64,000 nucleotides of DNA from Pedobacter cryophilus (GCF_005116455.1 NZ_SWBP01000001.1:496001-560000); one strand, 5' to 3'. Positions 42,101 to 50,406 are shown, numbered from the stretch's first letter. Numbers and translations are program-made. Notes: generated by a model from the letters alone, not told the origin.

Positions 42101-44419
42101 CTAGTTGCTGCAAATTCAGCCGTAGCAGCTAACACGGCGAAAGTTGGAATTACATCAGCACAAGCAAGTGAAATTACAGCTAATACGGCAAAAGTAGGTT
42201 ATACAGACGCTCTAGTTGCTGCAAATTCAGCAGTAGCAGCTAACACGGCGAAAGTTGGGATTACATCAGCACAAGCAAGTGCAATTACAGCTAATACGGC
42301 AAAAGTTGGTTATACAGACGCACTAGTTGCTGCAAATTCAGCAGTAGCAGCAAACACGGCTAAAGTTGGAATTACATCAGCTCAAGCAAGTGAAATCACT
42401 GCAAATACAGCTAAGGTTGGTTATACAGACGCTTTGGTTTCTGCAAATTCAGCAGTAGCAGCTAATACAGCGAAGGTTGGAATCACGACTCAACAAGCAA
42501 GTGATATCACCGCAAATAATGCGAAAGTTGGGATTACATCAGCTCAAGCAAGTGCAATTACAGCTAATACGGCAAAAGTTGGTTATACAGACGCACTAGT
42601 TGCTGCAAATTCAGCAGTAGTAGCAAACACGGCTAAAGTTGGAATTACATCAGCTCAAGCAAGTGAAATCACTGCAAATACAGCTAAGGTTGGTTATACA
42701 GACGCTTTAGTTGCAGCCAATTCAGCAGTAGCTGCAAACACAGCTAAGATTGGAATTACATCAGCTCAAGCAAGTGAAATCACTGCAAATACAGCTAAGG
42801 TTGGTTATACAGACGCTTTAGTTGCAGCCAATTCAGCAGTAGCTGCAAACACAGCTAAGATTGGAATTACACCTCAACAAGCAAGCGATATCACAGCAAA
42901 TAATGCAAAAGTAGGAATCACAACAGGACAAGCTAATGCAATTACAGCAAACACAGCTAAGGTTGGAATCACTACTCAACAAGCAAGTGACATTACCGCT
43001 AATAATGCGAAAATTGGTTATACAGACGCACTAGTTGCTGCAAATTCAGCAGTAGCAGCAAACACGGCTAAAGTTGGAATTACATCAGCACAAGCAAGTG
43101 CAATTACAGCGAATACAGCTAAAGTAGGTTACACAGACGCTTTGGTTTCTGCTAATACCGATGTAGCAGCTAATACGGCTAAGGTTGGAATTACATCAGC
43201 ACAAGCAAGTGCAATTACAGCTAATACGGCAAAAGTAGGTTATACAGATGCTCTAGTTGCAGCAAATTCAGCAGTAGTAGCAAAAGCACCATTAGCTTCA
43301 CCAACGTTTACAGGCACAGTTTCAGGAATTGATAAAACGATGGTAGGTTTAGGTAACGTGGATAACACAACAGATGCTTTGAAACCAATTTCAACAGCTA
43401 CTCAAACTGCTTTAGATCTAAAAGCAAATTTGGCTTCGCCTACATTAACAGGAACTCCATTAGCACCAACAGCTATTGCTGGGACATCTACTACACAAAT
43501 TGCAACTACTGCTTTTGTTAATTCTGCTATCAGTGCGTCTACTGTCACAGGTCTTGACGGGCTATCCGATGCCAAAGTGGGTGGCACTAATTTCACAAAC
43601 AGTATATTGATAGGACATCAAACTACTGGAACACTGACTTCTGCTGATAGAAATATAGGTATAAGTGGACTTGTCTCAATAACCGAAGGTGATGATAATA
43701 TTGCAATTGGAACCCAAACTTTAAATAATACTACAACAGGCAGTAATAATACAGTAATAGGTACTGGAGCTGTTTATTATAATACTTCAAATAGTTATAT
43801 AACAGCAGTGGGTAAAAGTGCGTTGCATGCAGAGCAAGGCGGAGGAAACACTGCTTTAGGATATAATGCAGGGTCAAGAGGACCAGTTGCAAGTACCCTC
43901 ACCAATAGTACATTTTTAGGTAATAGTGCATCTGCCGGAAATGGAACTATTGACAATGCAACAGCCATTGGTAGCGGAGCTTCTGTTTCTGCAAGTAATA
44001 CTATACAACTGGGTAACAGTAGCGTAACATTAGTCAATACCAGCGGTGCTATTACAGCATCAGGTGCCATAACTTCCAGTGCCGGATTAACCGGTACTAC
44101 AATTACCGGTACTTCCATTGTCAAATCAGGTGGCACCTCTGCACAGTTTTTAAAAGCAGACGGTAGTGTAGATGCAACCTCATATTTAGTTAGAGAGGTA
44201 GCTGTTGAAGTTTCAGCAGCAGCAGCTCAAACAAATTTCACTTTATCTCAAGCTCCATCAATAAATAGTAAAGTAAAAATGTATATAAACGGAATTAGAA
44301 TTAGTAATACTGCTTATAGTCTTGATGGTGCTAGGACTACCCTAACTTATATTCCTGCAAATAATGGGGCTTATGCTTTAACCTTAAATGATAGAATTCA
44401 GTTTGATTATTATTATTAG
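39173..44419 (+). CDS. giant repeat protein with 58 AKVG modules, tail-fibre-like and YadA-head-like segments
   Basis: This 1748-aa protein has a signal peptide (FFISIQVYGQ). Residues 20-130 form a domain starting NKGINYQAVI, frequent in Bacteroidota surface proteins. Residues 150-260 have tail-fibre-like phrases (VGLGNVNNTSDANKPVST). Residues 306-1370 are 58 modules of 17 (AKVGITTQQASDITANN type) or 20 residues (AKVGYTDALVAANSAVAANT type). A second tail-fibre segment follows (ASPTFTGTVSGIDKTMVGLG), then YadA-head-like repeats (ALGYNAGSRG, AIGSGASVSASNTIQLGNS) and a beta-rich end (KMYINGIRISNTAY, DRIQFDYYY). It is probably a long fibrous, perhaps trimeric, surface stalk. It lacks its own T9SS domain. 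Function is unknown; adhesion is inferred. Confidence 0.85.
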   Translation: MKKALLFFLFFISIQVYGQNKGINYQAVILNPASPNTTNTPLANKQVCMSFKIMDVNSQIEYQETIQTTTDQFGMVNLVIGTGSQISGYASSFGTITWNLLSKSLITSINTDGSCSTFTEISNQPFTAVPFALFAANAPLINATNTIKGSIQLAGDLAGSGSTSSNPIISNNAITTIKVADAAITDAKIATGISATKVGLGNVNNTSDANKPVSTAAQIVLNTKEDVINKSTNVSTDGTSDIKYPSVKAIKSYVDENITINNSGLTNEVSRATTAEGIIASNLTIEIERAKIAESTNAIAIAANTAKVGYTDALVEANPAVAANTAKVGITNRQASDITANNAKVGYTDALVSANTDVAANTAKVGITTQQAIDITANNAKVGITSAQASAITANTAKVGYTNALVAANSAVAANTAKVGITTQQASDITTNNAKVGITSAQASAIIANTAKVGYTDALVAANSAVAANTAKVGITTQQASDITANNAKVGYTDALVSANTDVAANTAKVGITTQQASDITTNNAKVGYTDALVAANSAVAANTAKVGITTQQASDITANNAKVGITTQQASDITANNAKVGYTDALVAANSAVAANTAKVGITTQQASDITTNNAKVGYTDALVAANSAVAANTAKVGITTQQASDITANNAKVGITTQQASDITANNAKVGYTDALVSANTDVAANTAKVGITTQQASDITANNAKVGITSAQASAITVNTAKVGYTDALVSANTDVAANTAKVGYTDALVAANSAVAANTAKVGITLAQASEITANTAKVGYTDALVSANTDVAANTAKVGYTDALVAANSAVAANTAKVGITLAQASEITANTAKVGYTDALVSANTDVAANTAKVGYTDALVAANSAVAANTAKVGITSAQASEITANTAKVGYTDALVAANSAVAANTAKVGITTQQASDITANNAKVGITSAQASEITANTAKVGYTDALVSANTDVAANTAKVGYTDALVAANSAVAANTAKVGITSAQASEITANTAKVGYTDALVAANSAVAANTAKVGITSAQASAITANTAKVGYTDALVAANSAVAANTAKVGITSAQASEITANTAKVGYTDALVSANSAVAANTAKVGITTQQASDITANNAKVGITSAQASAITANTAKVGYTDALVAANSAVVANTAKVGITSAQASEITANTAKVGYTDALVAANSAVAANTAKIGITSAQASEITANTAKVGYTDALVAANSAVAANTAKIGITPQQASDITANNAKVGITTGQANAITANTAKVGITTQQASDITANNAKIGYTDALVAANSAVAANTAKVGITSAQASAITANTAKVGYTDALVSANTDVAANTAKVGITSAQASAITANTAKVGYTDALVAANSAVVAKAPLASPTFTGTVSGIDKTMVGLGNVDNTTDALKPISTATQTALDLKANLASPTLTGTPLAPTAIAGTSTTQIATTAFVNSAISASTVTGLDGLSDAKVGGTNFTNSILIGHQTTGTLTSADRNIGISGLVSITEGDDNIAIGTQTLNNTTTGSNNTVIGTGAVYYNTSNSYITAVGKSALHAEQGGGNTALGYNAGSRGPVASTLTNSTFLGNSASAGNGTIDNATAIGSGASVSASNTIQLGNSSVTLVNTSGAITASGAITSSAGLTGTTITGTSIVKSGGTSAQFLKADGSVDATSYLVREVAVEVSAAAAQTNFTLSQAPSINSKVKMYINGIRISNTAYSLDGARTTLTYIPANNGAYALTLNDRIQFDYYY
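40088..43283 (+). repeat. 58 tandem 51-bp and 60-bp coding repeats
   Basis: Reading the protein gives 31 modules of 17 residues and 27 of 20, each starting AK(V/I)G. The arithmetic checks: the first module starts at base 40088 and the sum predicts module 58 at 43229, where GCA AAA GTA GGT is found. Copies are nearly identical at the DNA level, and blocks recur in the same order (for example 41461-41640 and 41641-41820), indicating recombination-driven growth. Confidence 0.95.
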
Positions 44420-44497
44420 TTAATCAAACAAATGCTAAGGATAGTAACTAGTTTATTGATAATTTAAAGTTTTATATCAAACCAAAAAATATTTGAA

Positions 44498-47485
44498 ATG
44501 AAGATAAATTCATTGATCAACATAAATATTTATAAATTTATAAATCATAGTTTTTTAGTAAAAAAAAGCCTCTCCATAATATTTCTTTCCTTGTTAATTT
44601 TATTGGGAAACTTACGCCTGTTTGCGCAAAATATTAGCGCTACAGGTACATTAACATCTTTTACAAGTTGTGCTGGAAATCCATCAACTTCACAAGATTT
44701 CACGGTAGAGGGTACAAGTTTAACCAATGACATTATTATAACAGCTCCAACAGGGTATGAAATTAAGTTAAATTCAGATCTTACTTATGGTGCCTCTGTC
44801 ACTTTAACACAAATTAGTGGTAATGTAAGTACTACTACAATTAACGCTCGTTTAATGAGCAATGCTGTTAACGGGGCATCGGGTAATATAGTAAGTTCTT
44901 CCTCTGGTGCATCCGCTGTAAATATAGCCACTGGCACTGCCGTAGTAACAACATTAGTTGTAAACCCTATTACTGGTCCAAGTACAGTATGTGTAGGATC
45001 AACAATTAATTTATTTAGCTCAAATTTAATTACTACTACGCCAATTATGGTAGGCTATAGCTTACGTAAATTAATAGGTAGCCATTCAGGCCCGGCTGTA
45101 AAAGTGAGAAGAAGTATAGATAATGTTGAAACAGATATAGGTTTTACTTCATCAGGTGATTTAGATGAAGCTGCATTAAAAACATTTGCAGGCACTGGTA
45201 ATGATGCTTTTGTGACAATTTGGTATGATCAAAGTGGAAATGGTAAAAATATGACCCAAACAAATACAAGTCTTCAGCCTAAAATTTTATTTGCAGGTAA
45301 CTTAAAATATATCAACAGCAGACCCACTATAGATTTTTATTTGAATAAGGGATTATTTTTTAACACCACTACAAACTTAGCTAGTGTCTCAGCGGTTATT
45401 AAATCAGAATATAATGCTTTTCCACAATATCATACTATTTTAGGCTCTGGAAACAATAGACTTGGTGGCTTATTAGAAAATAACGGCACAAATTTTCATG
45501 GCAACGTATATCCTTCAGCTTTATGGAAAAATGGGACTTCTTTAGCTTCTAATGCTTCATTAAATCCTATTCTAAATACACCAATGGTAATTTCATATAC
45601 CACAACTATTGCTCCAAGTGGTACTACAGTTGGGTTATGTATTGGAAACTATAATAACGGTACTAACGGTGGCGCTATACTTCAAAGTGAAGTTATTGGT
45701 TATGCAACTACTGTTTCTTCAACAGACAGACAAATAATAGAGGTTAATCAAGGGACTTATTACGGTGTTTCAGGTGTGGTTGGGGCAAGCTCATCTGGTA
45801 CTGGTGCTTGGTCTAGCGATGATACTAATATAGCAGATGTTGACGCAACAACAGGTGTGGTTACAGGTAAAGTTGCAGGAAATGTAAACATCAATTATAC
45901 TTTAACCTCAGGAAGCTGTAGTATCATTGCTACAAAAAACATTACTGTAAACAGCGTACCAACAATCACCTCCTTTACGCCAGCATCAGCAACAACAGGT
46001 GCTACTGTTACGATAACAGGTACAAATTTCACAGGTGCTTCTGTAGTAAACTTTGGAGGCACAGCCGCCACATCATTTACAGTAGTTTCATCAACAAGTA
46101 TTACGGCAGTTTTAGGTAATGGAACAACGGGAAGTGTAGGCGTAACTACCAATAACTGTACAGCAACAAGAACTGGTTTCACCTTTATATCCTCAGATGC
46201 AAATTTATCAGCATTAAGCACCTCAGCTGGAACTTTAAGCCCTATGTTTGTATCGGGAACAATAGCCTATATCGCTAATGTGAGTAATGCAACAACTAGT
46301 ATTACGGTAACTCCAACAAAATCAGATGCGAATGCAACAATCACTGTAAACGGAACAACGATAACCTCTGGCTCTGCATCTGGTTCAATAGCTTTGGTTT
46401 CTGGAACTAACACCATTACAACTATAGTAACTGCACAAGATGGTTCAACCACAAAAATCTATACTATAACGGTTAACAGAGGTTTAGCGCCAACTATTAT
46501 TAATTTTAATAACGTAGCAAAAAATTATTTTGATGCTTCTTTTACTATAACAGCACCAACAAGTAATAGTACCGGTGCATTTACTTATAGCAGTAGTAAC
46601 TCAGCGGTAGCTACAATTAGCGGTACAACGGTCACCATTAATGGTGCTGGTAGCGCTACCATTACGGCTACACAAGCTGGAGATGCTACCTATTATAGCA
46701 GTAGCGTTACGTCTACTTTAACAGTAAGTAATGTTTCCGTAGTTACTAAAAATGGTCAAGTTTCTACTAGTAATGCAAATTTTGTAAGTAAAAATGGGGT
46801 AGTAGGAGGTGATTATGGTGTTAATCAAAATGGGATGTCTCAACAAACAAAATCATACGACTTAACTACTGGTTTAGTGATGCATTTAGATGCTGGTAAT
46901 GCAGCCAGTTACTCAGGTACAGGTACAACATGGACAGACTTAAGTGGTAATGGAAATAATGGTACGTTAATAAATAATCCTACTTATAACTCTTCAAATA
47001 ACGGAAATCTTGTTTTTAATGGTTCCAATACTTACGTAGATGTCCCGCTTACCAAAACTGCCTCATGTACATTCTCTGTCTGGACAAAATCATCTTCTGC
47101 AAACAATATGTTGTTTAATGCGGGTAATGATGGCTCTGGTCCTGATTTATTTTTCAATGGTGGGATAGTGAGTTGGAATACCTGGGATAGCTCAAACAAT
47201 CCTTTTGGAAGCATTCCAGCTACTGCATCAAACGGTAATTGGCATAATTACATACTCGTAAACGATGCCGTATCTAATACAGCTAAATTATATTATGATG
47301 GGGTGCTGTATGGAACTGCAGGTTACAGAAATGCCTCTACAAATACTAAATTATATATTGGAGGTTCTAATGGTAGCTGGGTATGGAATGGTGCTATTGG
47401 AAATTTCCAAGTTCATAATAGAATTTTAACCTCTGCCGAAGTTTTACAGAATTTTAATGCTCTAAAAACAAGGTATGGCTTATAG
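44498..47485 (+). CDS. multidomain surface protein: Ig-like, arabinofuranosidase-B-like, IPT/TIG, cadherin-like and LamG domains
   Basis: This 995-aa protein has a signal peptide (LRLFAQ). In order it shows a beta-sandwich (about 45-150), an Ig-like domain starting GPSTVCVGSTINLFS (about 160), and an arabinofuranosidase-B catalytic-like domain (GYSLRKLIGSHSGPAVKVRRS, TIWYDQSGNGKNMTQ; about 182-425). The Ig domain then resumes (GTGAWSSDDTNIADVDATTGVVTG), followed by IPT/TIG (FTPASATTGATVTITGTNF), cadherin-like (NATITVNGTTITSGSASG), another Ig-like segment and a LamG domain (VMHLDAGNAAS, WTDLSGNGNNGTL, YIGGSNGSWVWNG). It lies 78 bp after the giant repeat gene and is probably co-transcribed. Glycan binding or adhesion is likely; catalysis is not established. 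No T9SS sorting domain is seen. Confidence 0.82.
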   Translation: MKINSLININIYKFINHSFLVKKSLSIIFLSLLILLGNLRLFAQNISATGTLTSFTSCAGNPSTSQDFTVEGTSLTNDIIITAPTGYEIKLNSDLTYGASVTLTQISGNVSTTTINARLMSNAVNGASGNIVSSSSGASAVNIATGTAVVTTLVVNPITGPSTVCVGSTINLFSSNLITTTPIMVGYSLRKLIGSHSGPAVKVRRSIDNVETDIGFTSSGDLDEAALKTFAGTGNDAFVTIWYDQSGNGKNMTQTNTSLQPKILFAGNLKYINSRPTIDFYLNKGLFFNTTTNLASVSAVIKSEYNAFPQYHTILGSGNNRLGGLLENNGTNFHGNVYPSALWKNGTSLASNASLNPILNTPMVISYTTTIAPSGTTVGLCIGNYNNGTNGGAILQSEVIGYATTVSSTDRQIIEVNQGTYYGVSGVVGASSSGTGAWSSDDTNIADVDATTGVVTGKVAGNVNINYTLTSGSCSIIATKNITVNSVPTITSFTPASATTGATVTITGTNFTGASVVNFGGTAATSFTVVSSTSITAVLGNGTTGSVGVTTNNCTATRTGFTFISSDANLSALSTSAGTLSPMFVSGTIAYIANVSNATTSITVTPTKSDANATITVNGTTITSGSASGSIALVSGTNTITTIVTAQDGSTTKIYTITVNRGLAPTIINFNNVAKNYFDASFTITAPTSNSTGAFTYSSSNSAVATISGTTVTINGAGSATITATQAGDATYYSSSVTSTLTVSNVSVVTKNGQVSTSNANFVSKNGVVGGDYGVNQNGMSQQTKSYDLTTGLVMHLDAGNAASYSGTGTTWTDLSGNGNNGTLINNPTYNSSNNGNLVFNGSNTYVDVPLTKTASCTFSVWTKSSSANNMLFNAGNDGSGPDLFFNGGIVSWNTWDSSNNPFGSIPATASNGNWHNYILVNDAVSNTAKLYYDGVLYGTAGYRNASTNTKLYIGGSNGSWVWNGAIGNFQVHNRILTSAEVLQNFNALKTRYGL

Positions 47486-47870
47486 CATTAAATAATTTTC
47501 TTTTAATGGAATATCCCTTTTTTTTATGCTTCAATCCGAGCGCCCTTTCACCTAATAGCTTTTGATAAACTCCTAAATTCAGTACAAACTAAACATTTTT
47601 TTATCCCCTGTAAAGGGTAATTTGTTATTTTTCTCTCCTCTCAGTTTCCATCAAAATCACAAAAAAAAGTCATTACAATTGGTTGTTTTGCAAAAGCCGT
47701 TTATACATATTATCTCCATTGAATTTTATTTTTAACGATAAATCCTAAACTATAAGTATTAAATTTTTTTGTGGTACGCAAGTTGCGTAGTGTTCACTAT
47801 ACAATTTAAACCCCTCATTTAGAGTACACAAATTACTTTTAAATCGAATATTCTTTTAACCAAAAAAATT
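47486..47870. other. 385-bp intergenic region upstream of the OmpA-family gene
   Basis: It is AT-rich and I find no gene. The only clear structure is TACGCAA-G-TTGCGTA, a 7-bp-arm palindrome at 47775-47789, 82 bp upstream of the OmpA gene start. This may be an operator. No obvious terminator follows the 995-aa protein gene. Confidence 0.5.
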
Positions 47871-48923
47871 ATGAAACTTAAAAAAATTACAAAATTTCTA
47901 TTAGCAATAGGCTTAGTTACCGCTTTTGCTACATCGTATGCACAAGAAATAGACAGAAATGATAAAGACGGCGATGGTATAAAAGACAGAAAAGATTTAT
48001 GCCCAGCTACACCTGCCGGTGTAAAAGTGGATGCAAACGGTTGTCCGCTGGATACAGATAGAGACGGTGTGGTTGATTATTTAGACAAGTGCCCAGATAC
48101 CCCGGGAAGTGCCGCTATGAATGGTTGCCAAGATAAAGATAACGATGGTGTTGCCGATAATGAAGATAGCTGCCCTGATGTACCCGGACTTGCAAGATTT
48201 AAAGGTTGCCCTGATAGTGATAATGATGGCGTGGAAGATTCAAAAGATAAATGTCCTAATCAAAAAGGTTTAGATCGTTTTAACGGTTGCCCAGATACAG
48301 ATGGTGATGGCATAGAAGATTCAAAAGATAAGTGTAATGACACCCCAAAAGGTGTTAAAGTAGATGCTAACGGATGTTCTGCAGATAGTGATAACGATGG
48401 TGTAATTGATTCTGATGATAAATGCCCTAATACAAAAGCAGGCATTAAAGTAGATGCTAATGGTTGTGCTGCCGATACAGATAAAGATGGCGTAATTGAT
48501 TCTGAAGATGCTTGTCCTGCAGTTGCTGGTACTGCGGCTAATAAAGGATGCCCTGAGAAGAAAGTTGATGTGAAAAAACGTTTGCAATTTGCTGCTCGTG
48601 GGATTAATTTTGAAACCGGAAAAGCAACTTTAACCACGGCTTCTTACCCCATGTTAGATGAAGTGGTGAGCATATTAAATGAATACGTTGATTATAACTT
48701 AAAGATGGGTGGCCATACAGATGCTGTTGGTAAAGACGCTGCTAACTTAGCGCTTTCTCAAGCCCGAGTAGATGCTGTAAAAGCTTATTTACTAAGTAAA
48801 GGAATAGCAGATACCCGTGTGGTGGCTACTGGTTTTGGTGAAATAAGACCCGTTGCATCTAATACAACTGCGGTTGGGAGAGCAAAAAACAGACGTGTTG
48901 AATTAGAACTGTTCTTGAAATAG
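47871..48923 (+). CDS. OmpA-family protein with thrombospondin type 3 repeats
   Basis: This 350-aa protein has a signal peptide (TSYAQE). Seven calcium-binding TSP3-like repeats follow (DKDGDGIKDRKDLCP, DSDNDGVEDSKDKCP and similar; residues about 28-225). Then comes an OmpA C-terminal peptidoglycan-binding domain (INFETGKATLTTASYPMLDEV, GGHTDAVGKDAANLALSQARVDAV, GFGEIRPVASN, NRRVELELF). No beta-barrel precedes the repeats, so it is likely a periplasmic linker between envelope parts and peptidoglycan. It is monocistronic, with a terminator at 48983-49014. Confidence 0.93.
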   Translation: MKLKKITKFLLAIGLVTAFATSYAQEIDRNDKDGDGIKDRKDLCPATPAGVKVDANGCPLDTDRDGVVDYLDKCPDTPGSAAMNGCQDKDNDGVADNEDSCPDVPGLARFKGCPDSDNDGVEDSKDKCPNQKGLDRFNGCPDTDGDGIEDSKDKCNDTPKGVKVDANGCSADSDNDGVIDSDDKCPNTKAGIKVDANGCAADTDKDGVIDSEDACPAVAGTAANKGCPEKKVDVKKRLQFAARGINFETGKATLTTASYPMLDEVVSILNEYVDYNLKMGGHTDAVGKDAANLALSQARVDAVKAYLLSKGIADTRVVATGFGEIRPVASNTTAVGRAKNRRVELELFLK

Positions 48924-48982
48924 AAAATTTTAAAACCTCTGCCAAATTTAAATTGGCAAAGTTTAGTCAAAAAGTAAAATTT

Positions 48983-49014
48983 AAAAGCAAGCTTAATTTA
49001 TTAGGCTTGCTTTT
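48983..49014 (+). terminator. intrinsic terminator after the OmpA-family gene
   Basis: AAAAGCAAGC (48983-48992) pairs with GCTTGCTTTT (49005-49014) across a 12-nt loop, followed by more T residues. It lies 60 bp after the stop codon. Confidence 0.88.
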
Positions 49015-49113
49015 TTTGTGGACTATACTTCTTATTTTCGCTTTGGGGAAAGGATTTTCCTAACCATCTTTTGCTTAGCAAAAAGCAGGTATTTAATTAA
49101 AATTAACAAGATG

Positions 49114-49148
49114 TTAGACGCAACCAAACGGGGCTGATTAGCGTCTAA
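49114..49148. promoter_or_regulatory. inverted repeat in the leader of the 380-aa lipoprotein gene
   Basis: TTAGACGC (49114-49121) pairs with GCGTCTAA (49141-49148) over a 19-nt spacer, 46 bp before the lipoprotein ATG. It has no T tract, so a leader hairpin or operator is more likely than a terminator. Confidence 0.4.
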
Positions 49149-49193
49149 TATTTAGGAATCGTTTAAAAATCATTCATTCTTCAATAAAAAAAT

Positions 49194-50336
49194 ATGAACA
49201 GCAAAGGTTTTGGAGTGCTCTTAATAGGATTAATCACTCTGGTTTCAGTTTCATGCAGCAGCGGAAAAAAATCATTACAAAATGGCAATTATGATCAGGC
49301 TGTTTATACCGCTGTTAATCGTTTAAAAAGTAATCCTAATAAAGGAAAAGCAATAGCCACCTTACAAAAAGGTTATGATTACGCACTGGATAAACACCTT
49401 AGCAACATAAAAGATATTAAACTTACTGATGACCTATTTAAATGGGAACAGGTTATTAATGAGTACCAAAGCATCAATAATTTAGCTCTTGCAATTTCTA
49501 ATTGCCCGGCTTGCATGGATGCCATTCCACAGCCTCAAAAGTTTATTGCCGAAGTAAGTGATGCTAAATATTTTGCTGCTGAAGCAAGGTATGATAAAGG
49601 AAAAAAACTGTTGAGTCAAAACAACAAGGCGGCAGCAAAAGAAGCCTATTTTAATTTTGAAAGAGCCGAGCAACTTTATCCTGATTTTAAAGATGCACAA
49701 GAAATGATTGATAATGCTTATTGGGCTGCATTAACAAGAGTTTTGGTTGAGCCTGCACAAGTAAATTCTAGGTTTTATAAATTGAGTAATGAATACTTCC
49801 AAAATAAGGTAAACGAGTTTATGAAAAATTACGAAGCTAAAAGCTTTGTTCGTTTTTATACTCCAGATGAAGCCAAATTGGTAAAAGTAAAATTTGATCA
49901 AATATTAAGTTTAAATTTTGATGATTTTGTGGTGGGTCAAACTTATTTAAAAGAACGAATTGAAGACATCAAAAGAGATAGTATTAAAATTGGTGAAACC
50001 AAAGATTCTTTAAAAAAACCTATTTACACTACCGCTAAAGGCAAACTCACCACTTTTGAGAAAACAATTACCTCATCGGGTTTATTAGATTTTAAGATTA
50101 TAGACATTGCCACCAACAAAGTAGTAAACCAAGAGAAAATGCCGGGCACCTTTATTTGGAAGGATGTTTGGGGTACTTACCGTGGTGATGAACGAGCATT
50201 AACAAATGATGATAAAGCGCTATTGAAAAGAAGAGAAAGCATTCCGCCTGCGCCCCAAGATTTGTTTATAGAATTTACTAAACCTATTTATGACCAACTG
50301 ACTAATAAGGTAAGAAACTTTTACGCCAGAAATTAA
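49194..50336 (+). CDS. lipoprotein with TPR-like helical N-terminal half
   Basis: This 380-aa protein has a lipobox (LVSVSCSSGKK). Residues 25-190 look like helical TPR-type repeats (NGNYDQAVYTAVNRL, EARYDKGKKLLSQNNKAAAKEAYFNFERAEQLYPDFKDA). The second half is unrecognised, mixed alpha/beta, with a conserved-looking PGTFIWKDVWGTYRGDERAL segment. It is probably anchored to the outer membrane and may serve in envelope assembly or protein-protein contacts. It ends before a strong hairpin at 50360-50392. I cannot name a family. Confidence 0.78.
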   Translation: MNSKGFGVLLIGLITLVSVSCSSGKKSLQNGNYDQAVYTAVNRLKSNPNKGKAIATLQKGYDYALDKHLSNIKDIKLTDDLFKWEQVINEYQSINNLALAISNCPACMDAIPQPQKFIAEVSDAKYFAAEARYDKGKKLLSQNNKAAAKEAYFNFERAEQLYPDFKDAQEMIDNAYWAALTRVLVEPAQVNSRFYKLSNEYFQNKVNEFMKNYEAKSFVRFYTPDEAKLVKVKFDQILSLNFDDFVVGQTYLKERIEDIKRDSIKIGETKDSLKKPIYTTAKGKLTTFEKTITSSGLLDFKIIDIATNKVVNQEKMPGTFIWKDVWGTYRGDERALTNDDKALLKRRESIPPAPQDLFIEFTKPIYDQLTNKVRNFYARN

Positions 50337-50359
50337 TAAACAGCAAATCGTAATAATTG

Positions 50360-50392
50360 CAAATGCCCAAGGTTTTTTACCAAGGGCATTTG
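50360..50392 (+). terminator. intrinsic terminator between lipoprotein and 324-aa gene
   Basis: CAAATGCCC (50360-50368) pairs with GGGCATTTG (50384-50392) over a 15-nt loop and is followed by TATTTTTG. It should end the lipoprotein transcript only 15 bp before the next ATG. Confidence 0.8.
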
Positions 50393-50400
50393 TATTTTTG
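50393..50400 (+). promoter_or_regulatory. candidate Bacteroidota -7 element directly before the 324-aa gene
   Basis: TATTTTTG fits the TAnnTTTG consensus of the Bacteroidota housekeeping sigma factor. It ends 6 bp before the ATG at 50407, so transcription would start at or near the start codon. The overlap with the T tract of the terminator means it could also be chance. Confidence 0.35.
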
Positions 50401-50406
50401 TAGCTT

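Noticed and set aside
40088-43283. CRISPR-like or satellite repeat in non-coding DNA
   Set aside because: The repeats are 51 and 60 bp and keep one open frame across 1748 codons with a signal peptide, so they are coding.
39173-44419. Prophage tail-fibre gene
   Set aside because: It has phage-fibre-like phrases, but also a Sec signal peptide, and no capsid, portal, tail or lysis genes are nearby.
45040-45790. Active GH54-type arabinofuranosidase
   Set aside because: The fold resemblance is clear, but I could not place catalytic residues and the protein is adhesin-like, so an enzyme call is not supported.
43402-46452. Minus-strand open frames opposite the large surface-protein genes
   Set aside because: They follow from Thr/Ala/Ser-rich codon use on the plus strand and encode Val/Ala-rich sequence without features.
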